From assembly GCF_000815225.1 (NCBI RefSeq), contig NZ_CP010427.1, positions 992,001-1,056,000 of the forward strand: a stretch of DNA of 64,000 nucleotides, written 5' to 3'. The stretch is from Allofrancisella guangzhouensis (GTDB taxonomy: Bacteria > Pseudomonadota > Gammaproteobacteria > Francisellales > Francisellaceae). This document shows positions 55,007 through 63,026 of this stretch, in pieces. The stretch's first letter is position 1, and each line of letters begins with the position of its first letter. The position numbers were made by a program, and so were the translations under genes. The notes beneath the pieces are model-generated. The model did not search any database and was not told where the DNA came from. It saw only the letters and a program-made list of their open reading frames with translations.

Positions 55007-55077
55007 ATCTTAGATTGTATTTTTAGATACTAGTAATATTCTGTTTGAATCTTGAAGTTCTAGGAAATTAAAGCTCT

Positions 55078-56346
55078 TTAATCTAACATAATCACTTCTT
55101 TTGTGGATCTACAAAATGTTTCTTTGATAAAAAAAATACTAATAATTACACCTAAAGCTGTAAAAACAAGTAAAAGACTCAGACTTATTTTATAATTATC
55201 TATAGATGCTTTATTTCCATTAGAAAGTATATCTAAAATACTACTAATAATTGGCGAGCTAATTGCTACAGATAGCATAATTAAAAAATTATTTACGCCT
55301 AATCCTGCAGCTCTATAATTAGCTTTGCATTGCTCAGCAATAATTGCAAATCCAATGCTTTGACCACTTGCACCAAGCCCTAAACAAATAAATGCTATGT
55401 ACAAAACAAATTTATTTACAGGAAAAAATATTATGGTAAATAAAGAAATAAAGGATAAGCAAACCGCAAATACCATTATAGGTTTTCTTCGTTTTAAAGT
55501 GTCTGATATAAAACCTAAACTTGGGCATCCTAATCCATAGCCTAACCAAGCTATAGTAATCAAATAAGACCCTAAGTGTGAACTATAACCATTTAATCCT
55601 AGAAAATTTTTTGTAGCATTTTCAGATAAGTATTCTATAGCTAGATATGTTGTAGCAGAAAAAATAGCTATCAACCATATTTGTGTATTAGAAAATAAGC
55701 TTTTTATTTCATTAATAATGGATGATGGGTTACTTATTACAATAACTCTATTTGAAGTTTCTTGATTATTGTTTTTTACTATTATTATGGTTATTACTGC
55801 TAATATTAACCCTATAACAGCAAGTATTATAAATACAAAACGCCAACTTACCCCTCCGCCAGTTTGTGATAGTGAGTCTAATGGACCAGCAGCTAACATA
55901 GGACCCATTACACCTATAAACTGAGATAAACCTATGTATAGCCCTACATGTTTATGTGGCAGCCAATCATAAACAGCTATTAATAAACATAAAAAACCAA
56001 AAGAAGCACCAAAACCTATCATAACTCTATAAACTAGCGCTGCAGCAAAGCTATTACATAGTGCAAACAACCCAACTCCCAATACACAAACTAAAGTGGC
56101 TAAAGTAAGAGTTTTTTTTAATCCTAGTTTGTCAGTAATGATGCCAACTGGAATTTGCATTAATCCATATGTTAGCTGATATGCTGTCGAACTAAGGATA
56201 CTAAATGTAAATAGACTTAGACTTAAGTCGGTAATTATTTGATCCTCAAACGTTCCCAAGATCGTTCTAAGTAAAAACTCATACATAAAAAAACTAGCAC
56301 AAGTTAACCAGACTACTATTGCAACCAAAGAGATTTTATTATTCAT
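55078..56346 (-). CDS. MFS transporter, phagosomal-transporter (Fpt/Pht)-like
   Basis: A twelve-helix major facilitator (422-423 residues; tandem ATG codons at 56349 and 56346). The N-terminus CASFFMYEFLLRTILG resembles the F-Y-E-F-x-R element of the Pht/Fpt subfamily used by Legionella and Francisella to take up nutrients inside phagosomes. MFS motif A appears as GIITDKLGLKKTLTL. The start overlaps the stop of the AstE-like gene, so the two are translationally coupled. The subfamily name is an inference from that motif and the genomic setting. Confidence 0.8.
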   Translation of the reverse strand: MNNKISLVAIVVWLTCASFFMYEFLLRTILGTFEDQIITDLSLSLFTFSILSSTAYQLTYGLMQIPVGIITDKLGLKKTLTLATLVCVLGVGLFALCNSFAAALVYRVMIGFGASFGFLCLLIAVYDWLPHKHVGLYIGLSQFIGVMGPMLAAGPLDSLSQTGGGVSWRFVFIILAVIGLILAVITIIIVKNNNQETSNRVIVISNPSSIINEIKSLFSNTQIWLIAIFSATTYLAIEYLSENATKNFLGLNGYSSHLGSYLITIAWLGYGLGCPSLGFISDTLKRRKPIMVFAVCLSFISLFTIIFFPVNKFVLYIAFICLGLGASGQSIGFAIIAEQCKANYRAAGLGVNNFLIMLSVAISSPIISSILDILSNGNKASIDNYKISLSLLLVFTALGVIISIFFIKETFCRSTKEVIMLD

Positions 56347-57346
56347 CATTAAAACTTTCTTTTGCTATTTCTTCCCAATTTTCTATTTTTGCTTCTGCTT
56401 TCTCATCATCTTGGAAAGATGCTACTTTAAAAACTAAATCACCTTCCTTTATTAAAGGATAATTATTAATACCTAAGATTATCCCATCAATAGGTGATTT
56501 AAGTGAGACGCTTTCATCATTACCAAATGGATCTATCAATTTACCAATTTTTTGGTTTTCTTTTATCCTGGTACCAAGCTTTATTTCTGCTCTTAGAATT
56601 CCAGGCTTATCAGAAATAGTCCATTCAGTATCATTAGATACAACAGGCTTTATTTGTTGTATAAAGTCTTGATCTTTTAAAATATCAAACTTTCTCATGA
56701 CATTTTTAATACCTAAAACCCCTACGCCTATAGCGTCCTCATCAAATTTATTAGCTTCACCAGCTTCGTAACATATAAAAGGTATATCTAGATCTTGGTG
56801 AATTTTACGAATACTAGATTTATTCATATTTACAGCAGTTATAACTGGAGTTTGGAATGCTCTAGCCATCTGTATAGAATCTTGATCTTCAGCATTAAAG
56901 TAAACTTGAGGCAGTATTTCATGATCTATAGCTCCTGTTTTTAATTGTATTGAGTAATCGACTTTTTTTATGATTTCTTGAGTTATTTTGTATGCATAAC
57001 GATGCATGAAAGAACCATTTTCATTACCGGGGAAAGCTTGCTCTAATGCTAAACTATGTCTGGTTGTATGTACTAATCCGAAAACATTTAATACTGGTAC
57101 AGCTATTATTGTGCCATTTAGTTGTTTAGGATTAATATCCTCTAAAAGAGAGTTTATTATTTCAATACTATTAAATTCATCACCATTTACCATACCAAAT
57201 ATTAAAAAACATGGTCCTTGATTTGTGCCATTTAGAATTTTTATTGGTAAATACATAGGGGCACATGAATATTGACCTGGTAATGGCATAGCAAGTGTAG
57301 CCATTTCTCCTGCTTGAAAAGTTTTATCAAAAATTTTAAATTTCAT
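56339..57346 (-). CDS. Succinylglutamate desuccinylase/aspartoacylase-fold protein with degraded metal site
   Basis: A 335-residue AstE/AspA-like protein of the M14 zinc-carboxypeptidase superfamily. Active members read H-G-x-E in the first metal motif and D-L-H-T in the second. Here they read VNGDE (Asn for His, codon AAT) and IQLKTG (Lys for His, codon AAA). The substrate-binding N-R-x-F-P-G segment is LEQAFPG. The C-terminal lipoyl-like barrel (KSPIDGIILGINNYPLIKEGD) is intact. It is probably not a zinc hydrolase, yet it is a well-preserved frame coupled to a transporter, so a binding or regulatory role is likely. Confidence 0.78.
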   Translation of the reverse strand: MKFKIFDKTFQAGEMATLAMPLPGQYSCAPMYLPIKILNGTNQGPCFLIFGMVNGDEFNSIEIINSLLEDINPKQLNGTIIAVPVLNVFGLVHTTRHSLALEQAFPGNENGSFMHRYAYKITQEIIKKVDYSIQLKTGAIDHEILPQVYFNAEDQDSIQMARAFQTPVITAVNMNKSSIRKIHQDLDIPFICYEAGEANKFDEDAIGVGVLGIKNVMRKFDILKDQDFIQQIKPVVSNDTEWTISDKPGILRAEIKLGTRIKENQKIGKLIDPFGNDESVSLKSPIDGIILGINNYPLIKEGDLVFKVASFQDDEKAEAKIENWEEIAKESFNDE

Positions 57347-57560
57347 AGATCTTCTTTTTAAGCTTAAAAGTGTTTAAGCTCTTATTTATATAATTGTAGG
57401 TTTTAGTAGTATAACAAAGCTAAGTTTACAATTCAAAAAATCAACTTTTTGTATGAGCGATGCCATTAAATAAGTCTAGATCCATGAATGTTCGTTTTTT
57501 ATCTATTTGTAAAAATTGAGTTATAATTAGCTCTAATAAATATAAAAAAGCACTATTAAA

Positions 57561-59435
57561 ATGATTTTCTTTAAAAATGTATCTTATCAAGTTGAGATAA
57601 AAGAGTTATTTAATGATATTAGTTTCTCAGTTTTCCCTAATCAAAAAATTGGATTAGTTGGCAAAAATGGTACTGGTAAAACTACTCTTTTTAATCTTAT
57701 ACAGGGGAATTTAACGCCAGATAAAGGTGATATAGAAATAGCTAAAAATACGCGTATAGTTACTGTTAAGCAAGAGATAGATGGTTTTGATGCTAAAGTT
57801 ATAGATTATGTGATTAGTGGCATTGAATCCCTAAGATCTCTAAAATACAACATGGCGGAGGCTTTAGCTAAGGAAAACTTTATTGAATACTCTAGATACC
57901 ATGAAGAGTATGAGTCATTAGGAGGGTATTCTATAGAGTCTCAAGCTAGTAAGCTTTTAGCAGGCCTAGGATTTAGTATTAGTCAATTAGAGCAGAAAGT
58001 AAAAGAACTATCTGGTGGTTGGCAGATAAGGTTAAATCTTGCTCAAGCACTTTTACAAGAGTCAGATATTTTGCTACTTGATGAACCTACAAACCATTTG
58101 GATTTAGATGCGGTTTTATGGTTAGAGCAATATTTACAAGAATACAAAGGTTCTTTGCTTTTAATCTCACATGATAGGATTTTCTTGGATAACGTTGTTA
58201 ATCAGATTTTCCATATAGATGGAAAAAAACTTGTTACATATGCAGGGGACTACTCATCCTTTGAAAAACAAGTCTATGAACAAAAAACTCTGCAACAAAA
58301 ACACTTTGAAAAACAGCAAAAGCATATAGAACATTTAGAGAGTTTTATTAACCGTTTTAAAGCTAAAGCTTCAAAAGCAAAGCAGGCTCAGAGTCGTGTT
58401 AAAATGCTTGATAAAATCCAACGCATAGAAGCTGTAAAAATTGATTCGGAGTTTAGTTTTGAATTTAAACAAGCAAAAGAACATTTAAATGGTACGTTAG
58501 TTAGTTTGCAAAGCGCTGATTTAGGATATGCTCAAAATAAAGTATTAAGTAAAGTAAATTTAGTTGTTTATAATGAAATGCGAATAGGACTTCTAGGTTT
58601 AAATGGTGCTGGTAAGTCAACACTAATTAAATCTCTAATTGGTGAAATAAAGCCACTTTCAGGTAAGATTGAAAAACACCCAAACCTTAAGGTAGGGTAT
58701 TTTTCGCAGCATTCTTTAGATATGTTAGATATGCAAGCTAGTCCTTTGTTACACATGCAAAGGTTGGATACAAAAGCTACTCAAGAAAAACTTAGAACAT
58801 TTTTGGGTAATTTTAACTTTACAGGAGATAAGGCTTTAGCTAAAGTGGACAGTTTTTCTGGTGGTGAAAAAGCAAGGCTAGCGTTGGCTATGATAGTTTA
58901 CAAAGAGCCAAATTTTTTATTATTAGATGAGCCTACAAACCATTTAGATATCGGTGTACGTGAAGCTTTGACAGTAGCCTTACAAAGTTTTCAAGGGGCT
59001 ATTATTCTTGTTTCGCATGATAGATTTTTATTAGAGTCTACTGTTGACGAATACATGTTAGTTGGACAGGGTGAAGTTAAATTTTTTGATGGTGATATGC
59101 ATGATTATTATAAATACATTTTAGAGATCAAAAAGCTTGAGAATAATGCTTCTTCTGAACTAAAAAATACAGGTATAAAAAAAGAAACTCGTAAACTCTC
59201 AGCAGATAAAAGAAAGCAGCTTAAAACTATACAAGATAATGTTAAAAAATTAGAAAAAAATTTAAATAATCTACAACAACAAAGCTTAGAGATAGAAAAG
59301 CTGCTACAAAAACAAAACCTATATGATGATAAAGAAAAGTTACAGAAAACTTTGTCAGAGCATGTAAAGTTAAAAGAGCAAATAGATAAATTGGAGCTAG
59401 AATGGTTTGAAGCTTTAGAGGAGCTAGAAAGATAA
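57561..59435 (+). CDS. ABC-F family ATPase (YheS/Uup-like)
   Basis: A 624-residue soluble protein with two ABC ATPase domains and no membrane domain, the ABC-F layout of ribosome-acting factors. Domain 1: Walker A GKNGTGKTTLF, signature LSGGWQIRL, Walker B DILLLDEPTNHLDLD. The inter-domain linker (about 240-310) is the charged P-site tRNA-interaction motif. Domain 2: GLNGAGKSTLIK, SGGEKARLALA, LLLDEPTNHLDI. The last 90 residues form a coiled coil. E. coli YheS (637) is the closest match in length. Confidence 0.93.
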   Translation: MIFFKNVSYQVEIKELFNDISFSVFPNQKIGLVGKNGTGKTTLFNLIQGNLTPDKGDIEIAKNTRIVTVKQEIDGFDAKVIDYVISGIESLRSLKYNMAEALAKENFIEYSRYHEEYESLGGYSIESQASKLLAGLGFSISQLEQKVKELSGGWQIRLNLAQALLQESDILLLDEPTNHLDLDAVLWLEQYLQEYKGSLLLISHDRIFLDNVVNQIFHIDGKKLVTYAGDYSSFEKQVYEQKTLQQKHFEKQQKHIEHLESFINRFKAKASKAKQAQSRVKMLDKIQRIEAVKIDSEFSFEFKQAKEHLNGTLVSLQSADLGYAQNKVLSKVNLVVYNEMRIGLLGLNGAGKSTLIKSLIGEIKPLSGKIEKHPNLKVGYFSQHSLDMLDMQASPLLHMQRLDTKATQEKLRTFLGNFNFTGDKALAKVDSFSGGEKARLALAMIVYKEPNFLLLDEPTNHLDIGVREALTVALQSFQGAIILVSHDRFLLESTVDEYMLVGQGEVKFFDGDMHDYYKYILEIKKLENNASSELKNTGIKKETRKLSADKRKQLKTIQDNVKKLEKNLNNLQQQSLEIEKLLQKQNLYDDKEKLQKTLSEHVKLKEQIDKLELEWFEALEELER

Positions 59436-59451
59436 TGATATACAAAATTTG

Positions 59452-60261
59452 TTACAAAATTACTAACTTTTGTCTTAGACTTTCAAACAAATATATCGTA
59501 GCAGCTTGAGCAACATTGAGTGATTCTATATTGCTAAGGGTTGGTACCATGGTTTTTTGTCCAACTGAGAAATCTACTATACCATTAGCTTCCTCACCAA
59601 AAACCAAAACACTATTATTAAGCTTAAAATTTTGATCATAACAAGATATTCCCTCGTGAGGGGTTGTTAGCCATACTTGACGTTGCTTTATCTGTGAATG
59701 ATTACAAAGTTCTTTTAAATTCTCAAAATAGCCAAAATTTAGACTAAACTGGGCTCCCATACCAGCACGTATAGCTTTAGGGTTAAAAGGATCTACAGTA
59801 CCATTTATAAGAGCAACCTCTGTTAATCCAACAGCAATAGCGGTACGTAATATTGTCCCCATATTACCAGGATCTTGGATACGATCTAAGACTAATAAAA
59901 AATCATCACTAAGCTTTAGATTCTTAATTTCTGGTTTATACGCAAGTAGTATAACTCCTTGGGAATTATGCGTTTGAGAAAGTTCAGCAAACTCTTTTTC
60001 AGGAACTATAACTTTTTGTTCTATATTATAAATTTCATTATCAGTATCTTTAGTTAATATTAGGGCTACAATTTGAGTTTTATCAAGCTTAACTAACGCT
60101 TCTTGACAACATCTAAGCCCTTCAATTATATAAAATTGAGATTTTTTCCTACCTTGAAGTGAGTGTAATTTTTTTATTTCTTTTTGGAGCTTTTGAGTCA
60201 GAGTTTGCATTTGAGGCAGTGTGTTTTTTATTTTTATAGTTATTGTATGTTTTTTATTCAT
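59452..60261 (-). CDS. TrmH/SpoU family RNA 2'-O-methyltransferase
   Basis: An SPOUT-class methyltransferase of up to 269 residues (an internal Met at residue 18 is an alternative start). An N-terminal substrate-binding domain contains LHSLQGRKKSQFYIIEGLRCCQEAL, as in the RlmB/TsnR group. SpoU motifs follow: LDRIQDPGNMGTILRTAIAVG, NPKAIRAGMGAQFSL and SLNVAQAATIYLFESLRQ. The likely substrate is 23S rRNA; the position is unknown. It is convergent with the ABC-F gene (16 bases). Confidence 0.9.
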   Translation of the reverse strand: MNKKHTITIKIKNTLPQMQTLTQKLQKEIKKLHSLQGRKKSQFYIIEGLRCCQEALVKLDKTQIVALILTKDTDNEIYNIEQKVIVPEKEFAELSQTHNSQGVILLAYKPEIKNLKLSDDFLLVLDRIQDPGNMGTILRTAIAVGLTEVALINGTVDPFNPKAIRAGMGAQFSLNFGYFENLKELCNHSQIKQRQVWLTTPHEGISCYDQNFKLNNSVLVFGEEANGIVDFSVGQKTMVPTLSNIESLNVAQAATIYLFESLRQKLVIL

Positions 60262-60366
60262 TAGTTTAAATAGTAATATTAATCATAGGATTGTTATAAA
60301 CGGATTGCTATTAGAAGCTGATAATTAAATAATTAGTGTGTATGAAGAAAAATCGTGAGTTTAGTC

Positions 60367-60867
60367 TTACAATACCTTTTCAATCTCAATAGTTTTAGAT
60401 TCTTTAGTGCATTCAGGTTTTTTAGGCAGTACTACCCAAAGCATTCCTTTTTTAAATGATGCTTTTGCTTTATCAGTATCTACTGTATCAGGCAAAGATA
60501 GACTACGTTCATAACTACCGTAATTAATTTCACGCATCATATAGTTTTTATCTTTATCTTGCCTAGACGTGGTTTTTTCTCCTTTAACTGTTAAAATTCC
60601 ATTATCTATGGAAACTTTAATGTCATCTTCACCTAATCCTGGCATTTCAATCTCAATTTTTAGTTGATTTTTTTCATCAACAACATCTACAGCAGGACAA
60701 AGAGATAAGTCTTCAAAACGTTCAATAGAGGAGCTAAATGGTTCAAACCATTCATAGATATTATTAAATGCCTTATTAAACTCATTTTGCGCTGTTGACC
60801 AGAATGGCGTGTTCTTACGCTGACCTAAATTAATAGGAACATTTTTCTTAGTAGCTAGCAAATTCAT
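60367..60867 (-). CDS. Small heat shock protein, Hsp20 family
   Basis: A 166-residue alpha-crystallin domain chaperone that holds unfolding proteins. The domain spans about residues 55-150 with LKIEIEMPGLGEDDIKVSIDNGILTVKGEK and the later KASFKKGMLWVVLPKK strand. The ending is KTIEIEKVL rather than a clear I-x-I motif. TAGGAGG stands five bases before the ATG at 60867. The 66-80 bases upstream hold a perfect TTGAT-N4-ATCAA palindrome, suggesting Fnr/Dnr-type control rather than, or in addition to, heat control. Confidence 0.93.
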   Translation of the reverse strand: MNLLATKKNVPINLGQRKNTPFWSTAQNEFNKAFNNIYEWFEPFSSSIERFEDLSLCPAVDVVDEKNQLKIEIEMPGLGEDDIKVSIDNGILTVKGEKTTSRQDKDKNYMMREINYGSYERSLSLPDTVDTDKAKASFKKGMLWVVLPKKPECTKESKTIEIEKVL

Positions 60868-60932
60868 AATTACCTCCTATAGGTATGTTAGAAAAGCAAG
60901 TATAGTATCTTTTATTTTCTTAGAATGTGTCA

Positions 60933-60946
60933 TTGATTAAAATCAA
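60933..60946. promoter_or_regulatory. Fnr/Dnr-type operator between hsp20 and the CBS gene
   Basis: TTGATTAAAATCAA is a perfect match to the Fnr/Dnr consensus TTGAT-N4-ATCAA. It lies 66 bases upstream of hsp20 and 64 upstream of the CBS gene, in the divergent promoter region. A Crp/Fnr regulator with the matching recognition helix is encoded 500 bases away. Confidence 0.75.
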
Positions 60947-61009
60947 GGAATATACATAAAAAGTTAGTTAAATTTTAAGTTACTAATTTAACGTAAGGGG
61001 AAGGTAATT

Positions 61010-61426
61010 ATGAAAATAGCAAATTTGATGACAAAAGAGCCTGTAATCCTAAAAGAAAACGCAACTATATTAGAGGCTGTTAAAAAAATGGAAGAATGTG
61101 ATTGTGGTATTCTACCAATAGTTGATGATGATAAGAATATTAAAGGTGTTATTACAGATCGAGATATTATAGTCAGAGCTATAGCAAAAAATAAAGACTT
61201 AAATAAAACTCAAATCACAGAAATTATGAGTAAAAATCCTATCTTCTGTGAAGAAGATGATTCATTACAACAAGCTGTTTCTCAGATGACTCGTCATAGT
61301 ATACGTCGGGTATTAGTGAAAGATAAAGAAGGAACTTTCTGTGGTATTTTATCTCTTATAGATGTTATTAATCGTGTAAAAGATAAGTCTTCTTTAGCAG
61401 ATTTATTTAAAGAAGTTAACGTCTAA
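61010..61426 (+). CDS. CBS-domain pair protein
   Basis: A 138-residue protein consisting of one Bateman module (two CBS domains). CBS1: IANLMTKEPVILKENATILEAVKKMEECDCGILPIVDDD with GVITDRDIIVRAIAK. CBS2: IMSKNPIFCEEDDSLQQAVSQMTRHSIRRVLVKDKEG with GILSLIDVINRV. Such proteins bind adenine nucleotides and act as energy sensors. GGGGAAGG precedes the start. It is divergent from hsp20 over a shared operator and convergent with the regulator gene. Confidence 0.92.
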   Translation: MKIANLMTKEPVILKENATILEAVKKMEECDCGILPIVDDDKNIKGVITDRDIIVRAIAKNKDLNKTQITEIMSKNPIFCEEDDSLQQAVSQMTRHSIRRVLVKDKEGTFCGILSLIDVINRVKDKSSLADLFKEVNV

Positions 61427-61436
61427 TTTTATAATA

Positions 61437-62159
61437 CTAATCAATTGGCAAATTGCAGGGAAATATTTTTGAGCAATGTTGGCAGACATAAGAGATTAGT
61501 TTTTTAGGTTGAGGAATGTTGACATATTCTCCCTTAATTTCAACGTCACAACGTGCATAAAGTTTGTTAATTGCTCTTGAAAAAGTTTCTGGTCTCATAC
61601 CAAGTTTTAAGGCTAATATGTTTTTTGGATAGGGTAGGTGTATAGTAGTGCTTTTCTGATAATTAGTATTAACATTATTATTTAATCTTAATAAAAAACA
61701 CCCTATACGCTGTATAGCATTTTGGATAGATAAGTGTTCGATATGAGCATTTAATAAATGCTGCTTTTGCGACATTTTTTGTAAAAAGCTAAATGATAAA
61801 TTGCTATCAAATGTTAATAATTGCTTTAATTTATCAAGAGGCAAAGTAAAACCCTTAAGATCAGAAATGGCATGAGCCATATAAGCCTCTTCTTTAGATG
61901 AGGCTGTAATAAGCGATTCACCATAATAATGATCTTGTGAAAGGATATCAATAATAATTTCTTCACCATCAACACTTATTTTATAAAGTTTTAACCAGCC
62001 ATTAGTAACATAAAGGAAAGTTTGTAGGCTTTGATCATAGTCTAGAACCAAAGTATTTTTTCTATAAAAAAAACTAGTCGCAATTTTTGCAAGCTGCTCA
62101 AGGGTGGTATTTGATGCTTGAGAAAACAGTTCGATAGTCTTTAAAAAACTTACTTGCAT
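61437..62159 (-). CDS. Crp/Fnr family regulator, Dnr-like
   Basis: A 240-residue cyclic-nucleotide-binding-fold regulator. The N-terminal effector domain has VTNGWLKLYKISVDGEEIIIDIL and lacks the four Fe-S cysteines of Fnr. A long dimer helix follows, then an HTH_Crp domain with LALKLGMRPETFSRAINKL. The recognition helix E-x-x-S-R is the Fnr/Dnr type that reads TTGAT, and PETFSR is exactly as in Pseudomonas Dnr, the nitric-oxide responder. The unusual C-terminus VCQHCSKIFPC has three cysteines that could bind a metal or sense redox. GGGGGA precedes the ATG. Confidence 0.87.
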   Translation of the reverse strand: MQVSFLKTIELFSQASNTTLEQLAKIATSFFYRKNTLVLDYDQSLQTFLYVTNGWLKLYKISVDGEEIIIDILSQDHYYGESLITASSKEEAYMAHAISDLKGFTLPLDKLKQLLTFDSNLSFSFLQKMSQKQHLLNAHIEHLSIQNAIQRIGCFLLRLNNNVNTNYQKSTTIHLPYPKNILALKLGMRPETFSRAINKLYARCDVEIKGEYVNIPQPKKLISYVCQHCSKIFPCNLPID

Positions 62160-62624
62160 AACTATTTATCCCCCATATAGTTACCAATATAAATATGTAC
62201 TATTTTCTCCCTTTTTATCATTTTTTATCATATAGTAATCCATTATAAAACTTGTCATACTAAATTGGTTTTGGTATCTCAATGTAATTAACTTTTAAAA
62301 GCAAGGTTTGGATCATGAATTTTTCTCTTATAGTGCGCGTTTATTTTTATAGAAATTAGTTTTATATGTTAGTAAATAGTTGATTATTAGATAAAATTAT
62401 TGACTAAAATAAAAGATTTATAAATACATTTTCTAGCAAAAAGTTAATTTTTAAAATTATAGTACTGCCATTGGAACAAACGTATTTTATACTTTTTGCA
62501 CCTGTAATATTTACAAGTGTCGCAGCTACTTTATTAACCAGACCACTTTGCATATCTACACTAACATGTTTCTATAGCTATACCAAAATGTAGTTACTTG
62601 GGGAAGTATTTTATTATTTATAAG
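62160..62624. other. 465-base stretch between the regulator and the transposon region
   Basis: No intact gene. The first 150 bases hold the regulator's promoter side. A plus-strand open stretch at about 62460-62592 reads LPLEQTYFILFAPVIFTSVA and on to a stop, without a start codon or recognisable family; it may be the remnant of a membrane-protein gene. GGGGAAGTATTTTATT at about 62599 could be part of a transposon end but does not match a known 38-bp Tn3 repeat. Confidence 0.35.
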
Positions 62625-63026
62625 TCAATCTATAATATGCTTTTCTCTTAACTTTAGCCTAACATTTTTTTTATTTTCAACACATAATCCTATTTTACAC
62701 CAATTGTTATAGAATGCGTTAGATTGCGAGTATCCCTTTATTACTCTACTAATCCGCGTAACTATAACTTTATGTCTTCTTTCACCACACCAAAAAAAAG
62801 CTTTTAGATCAATTAAAGCCCTATTATTGCCTTTATTATCTTTTAAAAGCTTTGGTACTTGTCGATTTAAAGAATTTGCATAATTAATTTCTATAATTTT
62901 TTTGTAACCAGTTGTCTGTTTATATTTAAGTTGGTTATCAGGAATAATAACTTCAGCACCATTACCATACAATTCCTTTAGTTTAGAACTTACTTGACCT
63001 TCGGCCGGGATCCTGGTAAAAAAGGG
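62625..63026 (-). pseudogene. Open stretch in frame after the transposase stop, probable remnant
   Basis: The reading frame of the Tn3 transposase continues open past its TGA (63027-63029) to 62625, with TRIPAEGQVSSKLKELYGNG then DLKAFFWCGERRHKVIVTRI. There is no ATG at its beginning; the only candidate start is a TTG at 62972 (115 codons). I recognise no family. It may be the 3' remnant of another gene joined to the transposase end, or non-coding. The bases at 63001-63014 (TCGGCCGGGATCCT) are strikingly GC-rich for the window. Confidence 0.35.

Noticed and set aside
62460-62592. Small membrane-protein gene upstream of the transposon
   Set aside because: The open stretch has no start codon or ribosome-binding site and no recognisable family; kept only as a possible remnant.
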